Of a stretch of 64,000 nucleotides of DNA, positions 16,666 through 26,264 are shown in pieces. Origin of the DNA: JAGLOK01 sp963675575 (GTDB taxonomy: Bacteria > Bacillota > Clostridia > Christensenellales > UMGS416); the NCBI GenBank assembly GCA_963675575.1, contig OY776378.1, positions 1,302,001 to 1,366,000 of the forward strand, read 5' to 3'. The first letter of the stretch is position 1; each line of letters opens with the position of its first letter. The notes beneath the pieces are model-generated. The model saw nothing but the letters and a program-made list of their open reading frames with translations. It was not told where the DNA came from and searched no databases. The translations under genes were made by a program, and so were the position numbers.

Positions 16666-18075
16666 ATGGAGAAATTAAATAAACATAATTTAACGCCGCA
16701 GGAAATAGTGGCACAGCTTGATAAATACATAATCGGGCAGACAAAAGCGAAACATGCGGTTGCAATCGCTTTGAGAAACAGGTATAGGCGTTCAATGCTG
16801 CCTGAGGATATTCAGAGCGAAGTTACTCCGAAAAATATTATAATGATGGGACCAACAGGCGTAGGTAAAACCGAGATAGCAAGAAGGCTTTCTCTTCTTG
16901 TTCAATCACCATTTATAAAGGTGGAGGCAACAAAATTTACTGAGGTTGGCTATGTCGGGCGCGACGTAGAATCCATGGTGCGCGATTTGATTGAAAACGC
17001 TGTGCGCATGGTTCGCGAGCAGAAAATTAAATCTGTTGATAAGACAGCGGAGGCACTGGCGCAAAAAAGACTTCTGGACATACTCGTTACAAAAGACCGC
17101 AAAGAAAGCAGACCAAGCGCAGGCAATGTTCTAGGTTCAATATTCGGAAACAGTGTTCCACCGCCCTCCGCGGCAAAGGAAACACCTGAAGAAGCCGAGC
17201 AAAAAAAGAGCAGACGCGACAGGGTTTATGCTGAACTTTCTGAAGGCAAGCTTGATGATGTCGAGATAGAAATCGAAGTAGAAGATTCGGGCTCGGCAGT
17301 TGAAATGATGCCCGGCAGCGGAATGGAAATCAACTTAAATGAAATGATGGGCAATATTATGCCCAAGAAATATAAACGCAGGATAGTAACAGTAGCTACA
17401 GCCAGAAAAATATTCAAACAGGAAGAGGCGGGCAAACTTATCGACATGGATCAGGTTAAAGAGGAGGCAAGAAATTTAACTGAACGCCATGGGATAATTT
17501 TTATCGATGAAATTGATAAAATTGCAGGTCGCGGCGCTTCATCAGGCCCTGACATTTCACGTCAAGGAGTGCAAAGGGATATTCTTCCTTTGGTGGAAGG
17601 AAGCACTGTGGCGACAAAATACGGCTCCATAAAAACGGATTACATACTTTTCATTGCAGCAGGCGCTTTCCACATGTCCAGCGTGTCCGATTTGATACCT
17701 GAGCTTCAGGGACGTTTTCCAATCAAGGTTGAGCTCAACAGCCTGACCAAAGAAGATTTCAAGCAGATATTGACACAGCCCAAAAACGCTATCACGCTGC
17801 AGTATAAAAGCTTGCTGGAAGTAGACAATGTCGAGCTTGAGTTTGAAGAGGGAGCCATAAATAAAATCGCAGAACTGGCTTTCATGGTTAATGAAACAAC
17901 GGAAAATATTGGAGCAAGAAGGCTGCACACCATTATGGAGTATTTGCTTGAGGATATTTCATTCAACGCGAACGGCGAACATCCAATGATTAACTTAAAA
18001 ATTGATGATGAGTATGTGACCGAGCATTTGAAATCTCTAATTAAAGATAATGATTTGGAAAAATATATTATCTAA
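16666..18075 (+). CDS. hslU: ATP-dependent unfoldase HslU (ClpY)
   Basis: AAA+ hexameric unfoldase that feeds substrates to HslV; 469 residues. Walker A is GPTGVGKT, then VEATKFTEVGYVGRDVES; Walker B is IIFIDEIDKIA. A charged I-domain separates them. The C-terminal tail DLEKYII is of the type inserted into HslV pockets. The ATG at 16666 is preferred because AGGTGAG at 16652-16658 sits 7 bases upstream; a GTG at 16654 would overlap hslV. No codY follows, unlike in Bacillus. The 3' end overlaps the convergent acyltransferase-partner gene by 8 bases. Confidence 0.97.
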   Translation: MEKLNKHNLTPQEIVAQLDKYIIGQTKAKHAVAIALRNRYRRSMLPEDIQSEVTPKNIIMMGPTGVGKTEIARRLSLLVQSPFIKVEATKFTEVGYVGRDVESMVRDLIENAVRMVREQKIKSVDKTAEALAQKRLLDILVTKDRKESRPSAGNVLGSIFGNSVPPPSAAKETPEEAEQKKSRRDRVYAELSEGKLDDVEIEIEVEDSGSAVEMMPGSGMEINLNEMMGNIMPKKYKRRIVTVATARKIFKQEEAGKLIDMDQVKEEARNLTERHGIIFIDEIDKIAGRGASSGPDISRQGVQRDILPLVEGSTVATKYGSIKTDYILFIAAGAFHMSSVSDLIPELQGRFPIKVELNSLTKEDFKQILTQPKNAITLQYKSLLEVDNVELEFEEGAINKIAELAFMVNETTENIGARRLHTIMEYLLEDISFNANGEHPMINLKIDDEYVTEHLKSLIKDNDLEKYII

Positions 18076-19375
18076 TTATAACGCTGCTAAACTCATCCCA
18101 TCTGGTTACGGCGTGTCTGATTATGGCTCCTGAAGAATCAAGTTCGTATATTGTTACGGCATCTTCGGAATAATCAATATTTTCAGGCAAAATATAGTCT
18201 TTTATAACGGTGCCACCTGAAATAAAGTAAATTTCGGGGTCACCGTTTTTTTCTTGTCTGAGTTCGATGTTTAAATTTCTGAGATATTCTAACGTATCCG
18301 GATTAATTGTATTGTTTAAAGACGCAGGGCAATCATCAATAAACAAAAGATTGTTAGACAGATTAATCTCACCTAAAAAATCTTTGATTTCCATCTTAGT
18401 ATTATCATATGTAGAAACGCTGAAATAATCGCTGGTATTCGCCAGATATTGCGCCAGTTCCTCCGAGGCTAGGATTTGTCCATAAGAGTTAAGATGTGTG
18501 TTGCGAGTATAATCTTGTTCTCTAAAATACTTATATGACCAATCAGTTTCGCTTTCCTTATTAAAGTCATAATACAAGATATCGTTTTCATCGCAAAAAG
18601 CTTTTATTTTATCATAATACATGCCGTCATAATCAATGCGATCTACCATAGTTTTATAAAGCGGAAGCATGAAAATCATAAGCTGCGCTCCGCTTTTTTT
18701 GCATACTTCTTTTATTTCCAGCAAATGAGCAAGCCTATATTCAAATAAAGGGTTTGCATAGCTTTCACTGTTATAATTCTCGTGTCTTATGATTGCTTTT
18801 TCGGACATTATTTTCATGGAAAAGAAGGGGGCAACCTCATTTTTCCCCGCATTGATATTTTCAAACATTGGACCGAACGGATTCTCTGCCGCCCAGAAAT
18901 TGTGATTGGCGGCTATCGGGAAAAAACAGCTTATAAAATCTCCCTCTTCGCCTATCATGTTATAATATTTAATCTTGGCGGGAGAAAGGGGGATAAACTC
19001 GGCGCCGCCCTGTTCCAATTGCTGTATCAAAGTGTAAGCTTCGAGCATTACTATTTTAGGCGACTGTTTATTTAGGTTATTTTTAAGGAAATAATAAGCA
19101 ATTGCTGTTTGCTGCTGAGAAAACGAAAAATTATACACATTTGCATCCAATGAATCGGACATGAGCTGGGCGTTTATTCCTTCCTGAGCGTGGGAATTTC
19201 CAACAATCATAATGTCGATATTGTCTTTTGGTTGATACTTTATATTATTGATTATCTCATAACGCTCATTTAAAACAGCTATGCGGCAAACAAAATTAAG
19301 GCTGTAAACAATAACCAACAAAACAACTGTAAGAATTGTGCCTCTTAATAATATTTTTTTATCTTTGTTTTTCAT
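18068..19375 (-). CDS. SGNH-like (DHHW/AlgJ-type) partner of an MBOAT acyltransferase
   Basis: Protein of 435 residues with one N-terminal membrane helix (about residues 8-28) and an extracytoplasmic domain. The motif MIVGNSHAQEG places a candidate nucleophile Ser in a GNSH context. TRNTHLNSYGQILASEEL near residue 308 supplies a candidate His, as in SGNH/DHHW and DltD-like proteins. It lies 7 bases downstream of an MBOAT gene on the same strand, the usual arrangement in wall or capsule polysaccharide O-acetylation (AlgI/AlgJ, PatA/PatB, DltB/DltD). I infer that it transfers acyl groups delivered by the MBOAT protein. The acceptor polymer is unknown, and no dltA or dltC lies nearby. Confidence 0.7.
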   Translation of the reverse strand: MKNKDKKILLRGTILTVVLLVIVYSLNFVCRIAVLNERYEIINNIKYQPKDNIDIMIVGNSHAQEGINAQLMSDSLDANVYNFSFSQQQTAIAYYFLKNNLNKQSPKIVMLEAYTLIQQLEQGGAEFIPLSPAKIKYYNMIGEEGDFISCFFPIAANHNFWAAENPFGPMFENINAGKNEVAPFFSMKIMSEKAIIRHENYNSESYANPLFEYRLAHLLEIKEVCKKSGAQLMIFMLPLYKTMVDRIDYDGMYYDKIKAFCDENDILYYDFNKESETDWSYKYFREQDYTRNTHLNSYGQILASEELAQYLANTSDYFSVSTYDNTKMEIKDFLGEINLSNNLLFIDDCPASLNNTINPDTLEYLRNLNIELRQEKNGDPEIYFISGGTVIKDYILPENIDYSEDAVTIYELDSSGAIIRHAVTRWDEFSSVIIR

Positions 19376-19382
19376 TTCTCAC

Positions 19383-20864
19383 CTAAAACTGGAAGTAAAT
19401 AAATTGCTGTGCTTCCATATTACCATATATACCGAACATCAAGATTAATGTTATCATAATCGCTATTATTGCCCACCAAAATGAGAAGTGTCTTTTTCTC
19501 ATAAAGCTTGCAAGGTCTGCTTTGCTTTGTGTAAGCTCAACTGCGATTAGTACCGTAGTGGCAACTAAGCCCGCAAACAGCTGAGCTTTGTTAAGCCCCA
19601 GTGTAAACACATATTCCGAAAACCAAGCGGCGTCGCCGGTTTTTGCACCCATAATGATTGATTTTGCAATGGATTTATATATATAAATCGCATCCGTCAT
19701 ATTTTCAGCTCTGAACACTACCCATAAAGCAGTAATGATGCTGAAGGTTAAAAACCAGCCAAACGCTTTTCTCAATATGGATTTTTCAAGACGCAGCTTG
19801 CTCCAAATTTTATTTCTGAATTTTAATGTGAAGTTTTCGATTATTTGGAACAGAGCATGGAAAAATCCCCATACCACAAAAGTTATGTTTGCTCCGTGCC
19901 AAAGTCCTGAAACAGTGAATGTAGTTAAAAGATTTATAATGTGCCTGCTCTTTTTTACTCTGCTTCCGCCCAGTGGTATGTAAAGATAGTCTCTAAACCA
20001 TGTGGAAAGCGAGATATGCCATCTCTGCCAAAATTCTTTTATGGAAGTTGCAAGATAGGGGCGGTTAAAGTTTTGCATCAGGCTGAAGCCCATGCACTTT
20101 GCGGCGCCTATGGCGATGTCTGAATATCCGGAAAAGTCGCAGTAAATCTGAATAGAGAAAAGCAGTGTTGCAATTAACGTCACCCATCCCGGCTGTATGG
20201 TCACATCTCGATATACCATATTAACAAAAATCGCAAACCTGTCGGCTATAATCATTTTTTTGAAAAGCCCCCACAGCATGAGCAAAAGCCCTTCCCGCAT
20301 TTTATCTCCATTGAAAGTATGCTTTTCATAAAACTGAGGCAGCAAATTAGTGGAGCGTTCAATGGGACCGGCTACAAGCTGTGGGAAAAAGGATACATAG
20401 AGCGCGAATATTCCAAAATGATTTTGCGCGGGAGTGTCGCCGCGATAAACGTCAATCGTATATGATAAGGTTTGGAATGTATAAAAAGATATTCCCACAG
20501 GTAATAGCACCTTTATGCTCAAAGGGCTGACAGCTATTCCGATATATGAAAGAATTTGCGCACCCACATCGTTTAAAAAATTAAAATATTTAAAAACAAA
20601 AAGCACACTTAAGCTGGAAAGCAGCCCTAATAAAAGAAAAGCTTTTTTTCTTTTATGAATTTGAGCTTTTTTCATTTGCAGCGCAGCGTAGTAATTTATG
20701 CCTGTAGTAAACAAAATTAAAAAAGCATAGATGGGGTTCCATGACATATAAAAATAATAGCTGGCGGCAAGCAAACATACCCAACGAGTTTTGTGTGGGA
20801 GGATATAATATAATATAATCGTTATGGGAAAAAATATTAAAAAATGTAGAGAATTAAATAGCAT
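19383..20864 (-). CDS. MBOAT family O-acyltransferase
   Basis: Polytopic membrane-bound O-acyltransferase of the AlgI/DltB type, 493 residues from the chosen start. The family signatures are FFPQLVAGPIERSTNLLPQ, the WQRWHISLSTWFRDYLYIPLG block and the catalytic His region GLWHGANITFVVWG. The ATG at 20864 gives MLFNSLHFLIFFP, a very common N-terminus in this family; an in-frame TTG 54 bases upstream is less likely. It moves acyl groups from a cytosolic donor across the membrane for polymer modification by its partner downstream. It is transcribed divergently from rnj. Confidence 0.92.
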   Translation of the reverse strand: MLFNSLHFLIFFPITIILYYILPHKTRWVCLLAASYYFYMSWNPIYAFLILFTTGINYYAALQMKKAQIHKRKKAFLLLGLLSSLSVLFVFKYFNFLNDVGAQILSYIGIAVSPLSIKVLLPVGISFYTFQTLSYTIDVYRGDTPAQNHFGIFALYVSFFPQLVAGPIERSTNLLPQFYEKHTFNGDKMREGLLLMLWGLFKKMIIADRFAIFVNMVYRDVTIQPGWVTLIATLLFSIQIYCDFSGYSDIAIGAAKCMGFSLMQNFNRPYLATSIKEFWQRWHISLSTWFRDYLYIPLGGSRVKKSRHIINLLTTFTVSGLWHGANITFVVWGFFHALFQIIENFTLKFRNKIWSKLRLEKSILRKAFGWFLTFSIITALWVVFRAENMTDAIYIYKSIAKSIIMGAKTGDAAWFSEYVFTLGLNKAQLFAGLVATTVLIAVELTQSKADLASFMRKRHFSFWWAIIAIMITLILMFGIYGNMEAQQFIYFQF

Positions 20865-20990
20865 AAACTTCCAATTAGTATATAATAATATTAAAAAGTA
20901 TAACATTATATTAATCAAAATAAAATAACTTATTTCGATTAAAGGAATATTGGTATTTTAAGAACAAAATATAAAACTTTTTAAATAAAT

Positions 20991-21019
20991 TTGTAAGTTT
21001 AATCAATACAAACTATAAT
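20991..21019 (+). promoter_or_regulatory. Promoter of rnj-mltG
   Basis: TTGTAA (20991-20996), a 17-base spacer and TATAAT (21014-21019), followed by GGAGGA before the rnj ATG. Confidence 0.65.
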
Positions 21020-21040
21020 AGCACTTATGGAGGAATACAA

Positions 21041-22696
21041 ATGGCAAAAAACGTAAAAATAATCCCGCTCGGCGGGGTTGATGAGATAGGAAAAAACTTA
21101 ACTGTTTTTGAATATAATAATGAAATAATCATCGTAGACTGCGGATTGGCGTTTCCTGACGCTGAGATGCTCGGGGTAGATATTGTAATACCTGACACGA
21201 CTTATCTTTTAGAAAACAAAAACAAAATAACAGGGATTTTCATTACCCACGGACATGAAGACCATATAGGTGCGCTACCATACATTATGAGAAATATCAG
21301 CTGTCCTATTTATGGCTCGGAATTTTCTATTGAGCTTATAAGATACAAATTCGCAGAAAATGATTTGGATGACAAATGTCTAAATGTAGTAAAACCAAGA
21401 CAGGTTATAAAAACTAAGAGCTTTGAGGTCGAATTTATCAGGGTAAACCATTCCATACAGGGAGCGTTCGGTTTAGCGATAAGGACACCTGTGGGCATAA
21501 TTGTTCATACCGGTGACTTCAAAGTGGACTATACACCGGTTGATGGAGAAATAATAGATCTGCCAAGATTTGCGGCCCTTGGAGAGGAAGGCGTTCTATT
21601 GATGCTCGCCGATTCCACAAACATTGAATATCCGGGCTTTACGATATCTGAAAAAGAGGTTGGGAAAAACCTCAATGGAATGTTTGACAACGCCAAAGGA
21701 AGAGTTATTGTGGCCACTTTTTCTTCTAACATTCACAGGGTTCAACAGATAATTCATTCCGCAGAAAGACATGGGAGAAAAGTATGTTTTATGGGGCGCA
21801 GCATGATCAAGTACTCTAATGTTGCCTCTGAAATAAATGAGCTGAAATTTAAGCCGACTACTGTAATTGAGAGCAAAGATATAAAAAAATATAAAAATAA
21901 TAAGCTTGCAATAATTACAACCGGTTCTCAAGGCGAAGAAATGTCAGGCTTGGTAAGAATGGCGACAAGCAAGCATTCGCAGATAGAAATAATTCCGGGA
22001 GATACAGTCATTCTTTCGGCAAGCCCTATTCCGGGAAATGAGAAATATGTTTATAAAGTAATAAATCAGCTCTTCAGAAGGGGAGCGAATGTAATATATG
22101 GAGCTTTGGATGATGTGCATGTTTCAGGGCACGCTCGCAGAGGCGAGCTGACCTTGATGCATACATTGGTAAAGCCAAAATACTTTTTACCGGTCCATGG
22201 CGAATATAGGCATCTTATATTACATGGGCAACTGGCGATGCAGCTTGGAATGAAAAAGGGTAATGTAATAATTCCTGATACAGGCGGGGTTTACATGCTT
22301 AGCAAAGGACAGTTCCAAAAAACGGGCAAAGTTACTGCGGGTGGGGTTATGATTGACGGTCTTGGCGTTGGAGATGTCGGCAGTGTTGTTTTGCGCGACA
22401 GGAAACATATGTCTCAAGACGGAATGATTATCGTAACCGTTATTATCTCAAAACAGGAAGGTACTCTGCTTGCGGAGCCTGATGTTATCTCAAGAGGATT
22501 TGTGTATATGAAAGAATCCGAGGAACTAATAGAGGGCATGAAAAACACTGTTTTGGAGGCTGTAAATGATAACATTTTCGCGGGAGAATCGGATTGGACC
22601 ACAATCCGCGCTAAAATCCGAAAAGTGTTAAGAAAATATGTGTATGAGTCTACCGGAAGGAATCCTCTGATATTGCCGGTAATAATGGAAGTATAG
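21041..22696 (+). CDS. rnj: Ribonuclease J
   Basis: Metallo-beta-lactamase/beta-CASP ribonuclease with 5'-3' exonuclease and endonuclease activity, a central mRNA-decay enzyme of Firmicutes; 551 residues. The metal-binding motif is THGHEDHIGA (about residues 68-77). Others are VNHSIQGAFG, VHTGDFKVD, the beta-CASP segment ITTGSQGE, and HVSGHARRGEL with PKYFLPVHGEYRHL. The C-terminal domain fits the family length. AGGAG precedes the ATG. Only one paralogue is in this window; whether J1 or J2 cannot be decided. Confidence 0.97.
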   Translation: MAKNVKIIPLGGVDEIGKNLTVFEYNNEIIIVDCGLAFPDAEMLGVDIVIPDTTYLLENKNKITGIFITHGHEDHIGALPYIMRNISCPIYGSEFSIELIRYKFAENDLDDKCLNVVKPRQVIKTKSFEVEFIRVNHSIQGAFGLAIRTPVGIIVHTGDFKVDYTPVDGEIIDLPRFAALGEEGVLLMLADSTNIEYPGFTISEKEVGKNLNGMFDNAKGRVIVATFSSNIHRVQQIIHSAERHGRKVCFMGRSMIKYSNVASEINELKFKPTTVIESKDIKKYKNNKLAIITTGSQGEEMSGLVRMATSKHSQIEIIPGDTVILSASPIPGNEKYVYKVINQLFRRGANVIYGALDDVHVSGHARRGELTLMHTLVKPKYFLPVHGEYRHLILHGQLAMQLGMKKGNVIIPDTGGVYMLSKGQFQKTGKVTAGGVMIDGLGVGDVGSVVLRDRKHMSQDGMIIVTVIISKQEGTLLAEPDVISRGFVYMKESEELIEGMKNTVLEAVNDNIFAGESDWTTIRAKIRKVLRKYVYESTGRNPLILPVIMEV

Positions 22697-22711
22697 GAGA
22701 GTTTTGAACTA

Positions 22712-23887
22712 GTGGAAAATAATCAAAGAAATGAGCGGGAGATAGTAAATAAACCCGGCCTGAAGAATTTTGATTTGATGTTTCTTATATGGTCAATTGC
22801 CAGACCAATACTCATTGTTGTAGTTTGCATCATGATTGTCACGGCGGCTGTTTATGCAAGCGTAGACTTTGCTCTCAACAGGTTTTGGTTGCCGGTTGAC
22901 GAAACTGATGATTCGCCAATACAGGTTGTAGTTGCAAGGGGTTCATCCGTGGGAGCTATAACCAAAACGCTTGAAGCATATAATCTTGTTCGAAATTCAA
23001 CCGTTTTTGAGTATTATATCGATTTTTCAGGGTATGGCAGCAAAATGAAAGCTGGCACTTATGTTTTTAACAAACAAATGTCTATGCAGGAAATAATGGA
23101 CAAGCTTTCAAAGGGCGATGGCCGGTCTGTAGTTACAACTTTTACTATAATAGAGGGCCTAACTATTGAAGATATGGCGGAGTCTTTAGTGAAACAGAAT
23201 ATTATTTCTGACAAGGAAGATTTTTTAAGTCTGGCAAAAGATGGCAAAGAATTTCTTTCATATTCTTTCATTGCGGCGCTTGGAGAAGAAGAATTAGTTG
23301 GGCGGAATTATGCTTTGGAAGGCTATCTTTTCCCGGATAAATATGAGATATATGTAGGTTCATCCGAAGAAAGCATAATGAAAAAAATGCTCAACAAGTT
23401 CAATTCAGTTATGAGTGAGAAATATTTGAGCAGGGCAACGGAGATGGGCTTAACAATTGACGAAATAATTACTTTGGCCTCTGTAATTGAAAGAGAGGCC
23501 AAGCCCGATGATTTCAGCAAAGTATCTGCAGTGTTCATGAACAGGATTCAACAAGGTATGGCGCTTGAAAGCTGCGCTACAGTGCAATACGTATTAGGAA
23601 TAAGAAAGCTTAATCTCACAGCGGAGGATATTGCTGTTGATTCGCCTTATAATACATATAAATATAAGGGAATTCCTGTAGGACCCATTTGTGCGCCTTC
23701 ACAGAAGTCAATTGAAGCTGCCCTTTATCCGAACGAGGAATATTTGGCAGACGGATATTTATATTTTGCCACAAAAGATCCGGAATCCGGGGAGCTGGTG
23801 TTTAATATTACCTATAGCGAACATTTGGAGGATGTTGAAAAATATAGACCGCTTTGGGAAGCGTATGACAAGCAGGCGGGATACTGA
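22712..23887 (+). CDS. mltG: Endolytic murein transglycosylase MltG
   Basis: Membrane-anchored lytic transglycosylase that cleaves nascent glycan strands and is thought to set their length; 391 residues. A cytosolic leader of about 30 residues precedes one membrane helix (about 31-53). A LysM-like region and the YceG domain follow, with the catalytic Glu in LASVIEREAK (about residue 260). EGYLFPDKYEI and SPYNTYKYKGIPVGPICAPS are strong family signatures. The GTG start at 22712 follows AGGAGAG. It lies 15 bases after rnj. Confidence 0.95.
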   Translation: MENNQRNEREIVNKPGLKNFDLMFLIWSIARPILIVVVCIMIVTAAVYASVDFALNRFWLPVDETDDSPIQVVVARGSSVGAITKTLEAYNLVRNSTVFEYYIDFSGYGSKMKAGTYVFNKQMSMQEIMDKLSKGDGRSVVTTFTIIEGLTIEDMAESLVKQNIISDKEDFLSLAKDGKEFLSYSFIAALGEEELVGRNYALEGYLFPDKYEIYVGSSEESIMKKMLNKFNSVMSEKYLSRATEMGLTIDEIITLASVIEREAKPDDFSKVSAVFMNRIQQGMALESCATVQYVLGIRKLNLTAEDIAVDSPYNTYKYKGIPVGPICAPSQKSIEAALYPNEEYLADGYLYFATKDPESGELVFNITYSEHLEDVEKYRPLWEAYDKQAGY

Positions 23888-23914
23888 AAATAAGAATTAC
23901 AATTGAGAATAAAA

Positions 23915-23945
23915 AAACACCCGAGATTTAACTCGGGTGTTTTAA
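23915..23945. terminator. Bidirectional intrinsic terminator between mltG and the lipoprotein gene
   Basis: An 11-bp perfect stem AAACACCCGAG/CTCGGGTGTTT with loop ATTTAA is flanked by A-run and T-run on its two sides. It lies between two convergent genes and can serve both. Confidence 0.9.
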
Positions 23946-23959
23946 ATATAAGGCATCAA

Positions 23960-26116
23960 TTAATCAATTGCTTTAATTCCGAATTGATCGGCAAGCTCAC
24001 AGTCTATAGCTATATAATCATCACCATCCAGGTATTCCGCCCAATCATCCGGGCTATAGTAACCTATAACATAATCCCAATTTTCATTTGCGGCCGAAGA
24101 AAGAGCTGTGGTTTCAATCAGATAATACTCGCCGCTGCCATACCACGTTTCAACTGCTGTCTGCATATGCCCTGGGATTAGTATCAAAACCGCATGCATA
24201 CCGGTGGCTTGGAGTGCTGAAGCGACAGTAACAGCTGTTTCACAGCACAGCCCGCCTTCGGTGTTAATCACTTGAGCGGGAGTTTTAACTCTTTGGAGGC
24301 TGGTATCAGTTGCAGAAAAAGACTCGTTGATATATGTCGCGTTCATTTCAGTTGCAAGTGCATGCATAATAGCCGCTGTTTGAACCTTTGTAATTTCATA
24401 ATCATACCAGTCGGAAAAAGGCTGATAGCCTATTATGGAGTCGAACTGCCCGCCGGTAAGATAGCTGGCTGAGTCCGCTGCGGCTCTTAATAATTTAGTT
24501 ATTTCTGGGGCCTCGGGGGTAACCCAAGCTAAAATGTTTTCCACATACGAGGTCCCTTCTTCATCTGCCCATTGCATATCGTATCTTGAATAGATAGTAA
24601 TGTCTTTGGTGTCTTGAATAATAATTTCTCCGCTTCCCAAATCTTCCACGGTTATTAAAAGTTGCGCTTCTTTTGAAGAGTTTAAATTTTCAATTGCGTC
24701 CAAAAGAAGCGGCGGGTGAATTATAAGCTCTGTTTCCGCCCTCGAAAGGTCGATTTTTTGTTCGAATTTTTGAGTGAATCCGGGAATTTCAATTGTAACT
24801 TTTGCGGTGGCGTTTCCTTTGTTGGTGGAAAGCTGAACAAAAGCGATATAATCAAGCGAGCGATAGTTTGCGGGAATGATTATTTCCGGATATAAATAGT
24901 TGCATTCAATCATAGTTTCTTGATTGCTCAAAATTAATTCTTCGGGAATTTCAGTAAATTCCGCCGCGTCGTTATCGATATCTTTTCGCACATCATCGAA
25001 CCAATCAATTATTCCGTCTCTAATATCTTTCATATGAGCAATATCGTTGTCTATTTTCGCGTTTCTGCTTTCTTCGTCATTATCAATTTTATCGCTTATT
25101 TCATCCATTTCCCTCGATATCATATCCAGGCTATACATGCCGGCATCGGTTCGAACATTGTCTCCTATGCTATCTGCATATGCAAGGTAGTCCAGTGTTG
25201 CCGCCATATCATAGAAAACTTCAATAATATTTGTATTAAAATCTTCCATAAAACTGGGGGCGGTGGTTTGTTCGAGAGTATATGCTGAATTGTTAAATAA
25301 TTCGGAAGTGTTTAAAAAATAAGCATAAGCAGTTTCTGCCTCCGAATCTGTATTTATATCCACCGCATTCATAAAATCAGTCATATATTCCGTTATTTGC
25401 CCATACTCCAAGTAAATATCATAAATAAGAGAGAGGATTTCCAGCTCGGTCTGGCTAATTTCAGTGAATTCATCCTGAATGGGGACTTTTCGCTCATTAA
25501 CAGTGGCAATTAATGCATCAAGATTGATTAAGACATTAGAAACTTCAGTTGAATAAAACTCGGGATCTTCCTCTTCGCTTTCTTCCAACATCTCTCTTGT
25601 TTCAAAAAAAGCATCCAAAGCCGCCAAATCTTCTTCAACCTGATTAATGTAATCTTTCAACTCATCTTTGTTTGGTATATTCACTTTTTTAAGCTTAAGG
25701 TCAATAGAGGAAGCGTAGAGTCTTTCTTCCCATTCGCCCGAAGGTGTTTCGACTATGAGTTTAAATTCATAGTAACCTGAAATGCCCTCCGCGATATATT
25801 CGCTGCTTCTATCTTTTTCGGTTAAAAGTTGAATGTCATTATCGTCAAAATAATCCATATAAAAATCTACAACATCATCCATATCATCGGTGCTTCCCGC
25901 TTTTAATGATATATCTTTTTCACTCGGATCAAAGTCGTATACTATGACCTCACCATATACAGGGATTGTATCTTCGGGATAATCGTCGCCAATCTCATAG
26001 CCGTTTTTGTATTCATCGGGAGCAGTGATTTTATATATAACAGAACATCCCGAAAAAAAACAAATAAAAATAATTGTCAACAATACTGCCAACAATTTTC
26101 TTGCGTTGTCTCTCAT
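23960..26116 (-). CDS. Lipoprotein with C-terminal transglutaminase-like domain
   Basis: Predicted surface lipoprotein of 718 residues. The start at 26116 is fixed by GAGGTGG five bases upstream and by an ideal lipoprotein signal: MRDNARK, a hydrophobic core and the lipobox FSGC with Cys24. The frame stays open about 165 codons further upstream, but that part is not a credible N-terminus. A long acidic, helix-rich middle contains ISDKIDNDEESRNAKID. A transglutaminase-like segment near the C-terminus has GGLCCETAV (Cys624/625), PGHMQTAVE (His650) and YYLIETT. The Cys-His pair is present, with Glu where Asp is usual. Cargo and function are unknown; a cell-wall or peptide-crosslink role is only inference. 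Confidence 0.75.
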   Translation of the reverse strand: MRDNARKLLAVLLTIIFICFFSGCSVIYKITAPDEYKNGYEIGDDYPEDTIPVYGEVIVYDFDPSEKDISLKAGSTDDMDDVVDFYMDYFDDNDIQLLTEKDRSSEYIAEGISGYYEFKLIVETPSGEWEERLYASSIDLKLKKVNIPNKDELKDYINQVEEDLAALDAFFETREMLEESEEEDPEFYSTEVSNVLINLDALIATVNERKVPIQDEFTEISQTELEILSLIYDIYLEYGQITEYMTDFMNAVDINTDSEAETAYAYFLNTSELFNNSAYTLEQTTAPSFMEDFNTNIIEVFYDMAATLDYLAYADSIGDNVRTDAGMYSLDMISREMDEISDKIDNDEESRNAKIDNDIAHMKDIRDGIIDWFDDVRKDIDNDAAEFTEIPEELILSNQETMIECNYLYPEIIIPANYRSLDYIAFVQLSTNKGNATAKVTIEIPGFTQKFEQKIDLSRAETELIIHPPLLLDAIENLNSSKEAQLLITVEDLGSGEIIIQDTKDITIYSRYDMQWADEEGTSYVENILAWVTPEAPEITKLLRAAADSASYLTGGQFDSIIGYQPFSDWYDYEITKVQTAAIMHALATEMNATYINESFSATDTSLQRVKTPAQVINTEGGLCCETAVTVASALQATGMHAVLILIPGHMQTAVETWYGSGEYYLIETTALSSAANENWDYVIGYYSPDDWAEYLDGDDYIAIDCELADQFGIKAID

Positions 26117-26264
26117 AAAATCCACCTCGTTTCTGTTTATATTACTAATTATACAACAAAAGCATAATAAATGGTACATGAAACAATTAACCAAATGTTC
26201 ATATAAATCGATTTCATAATTAATATTTCTGATATATAATACACAGATAAACGGAGGAATATAT

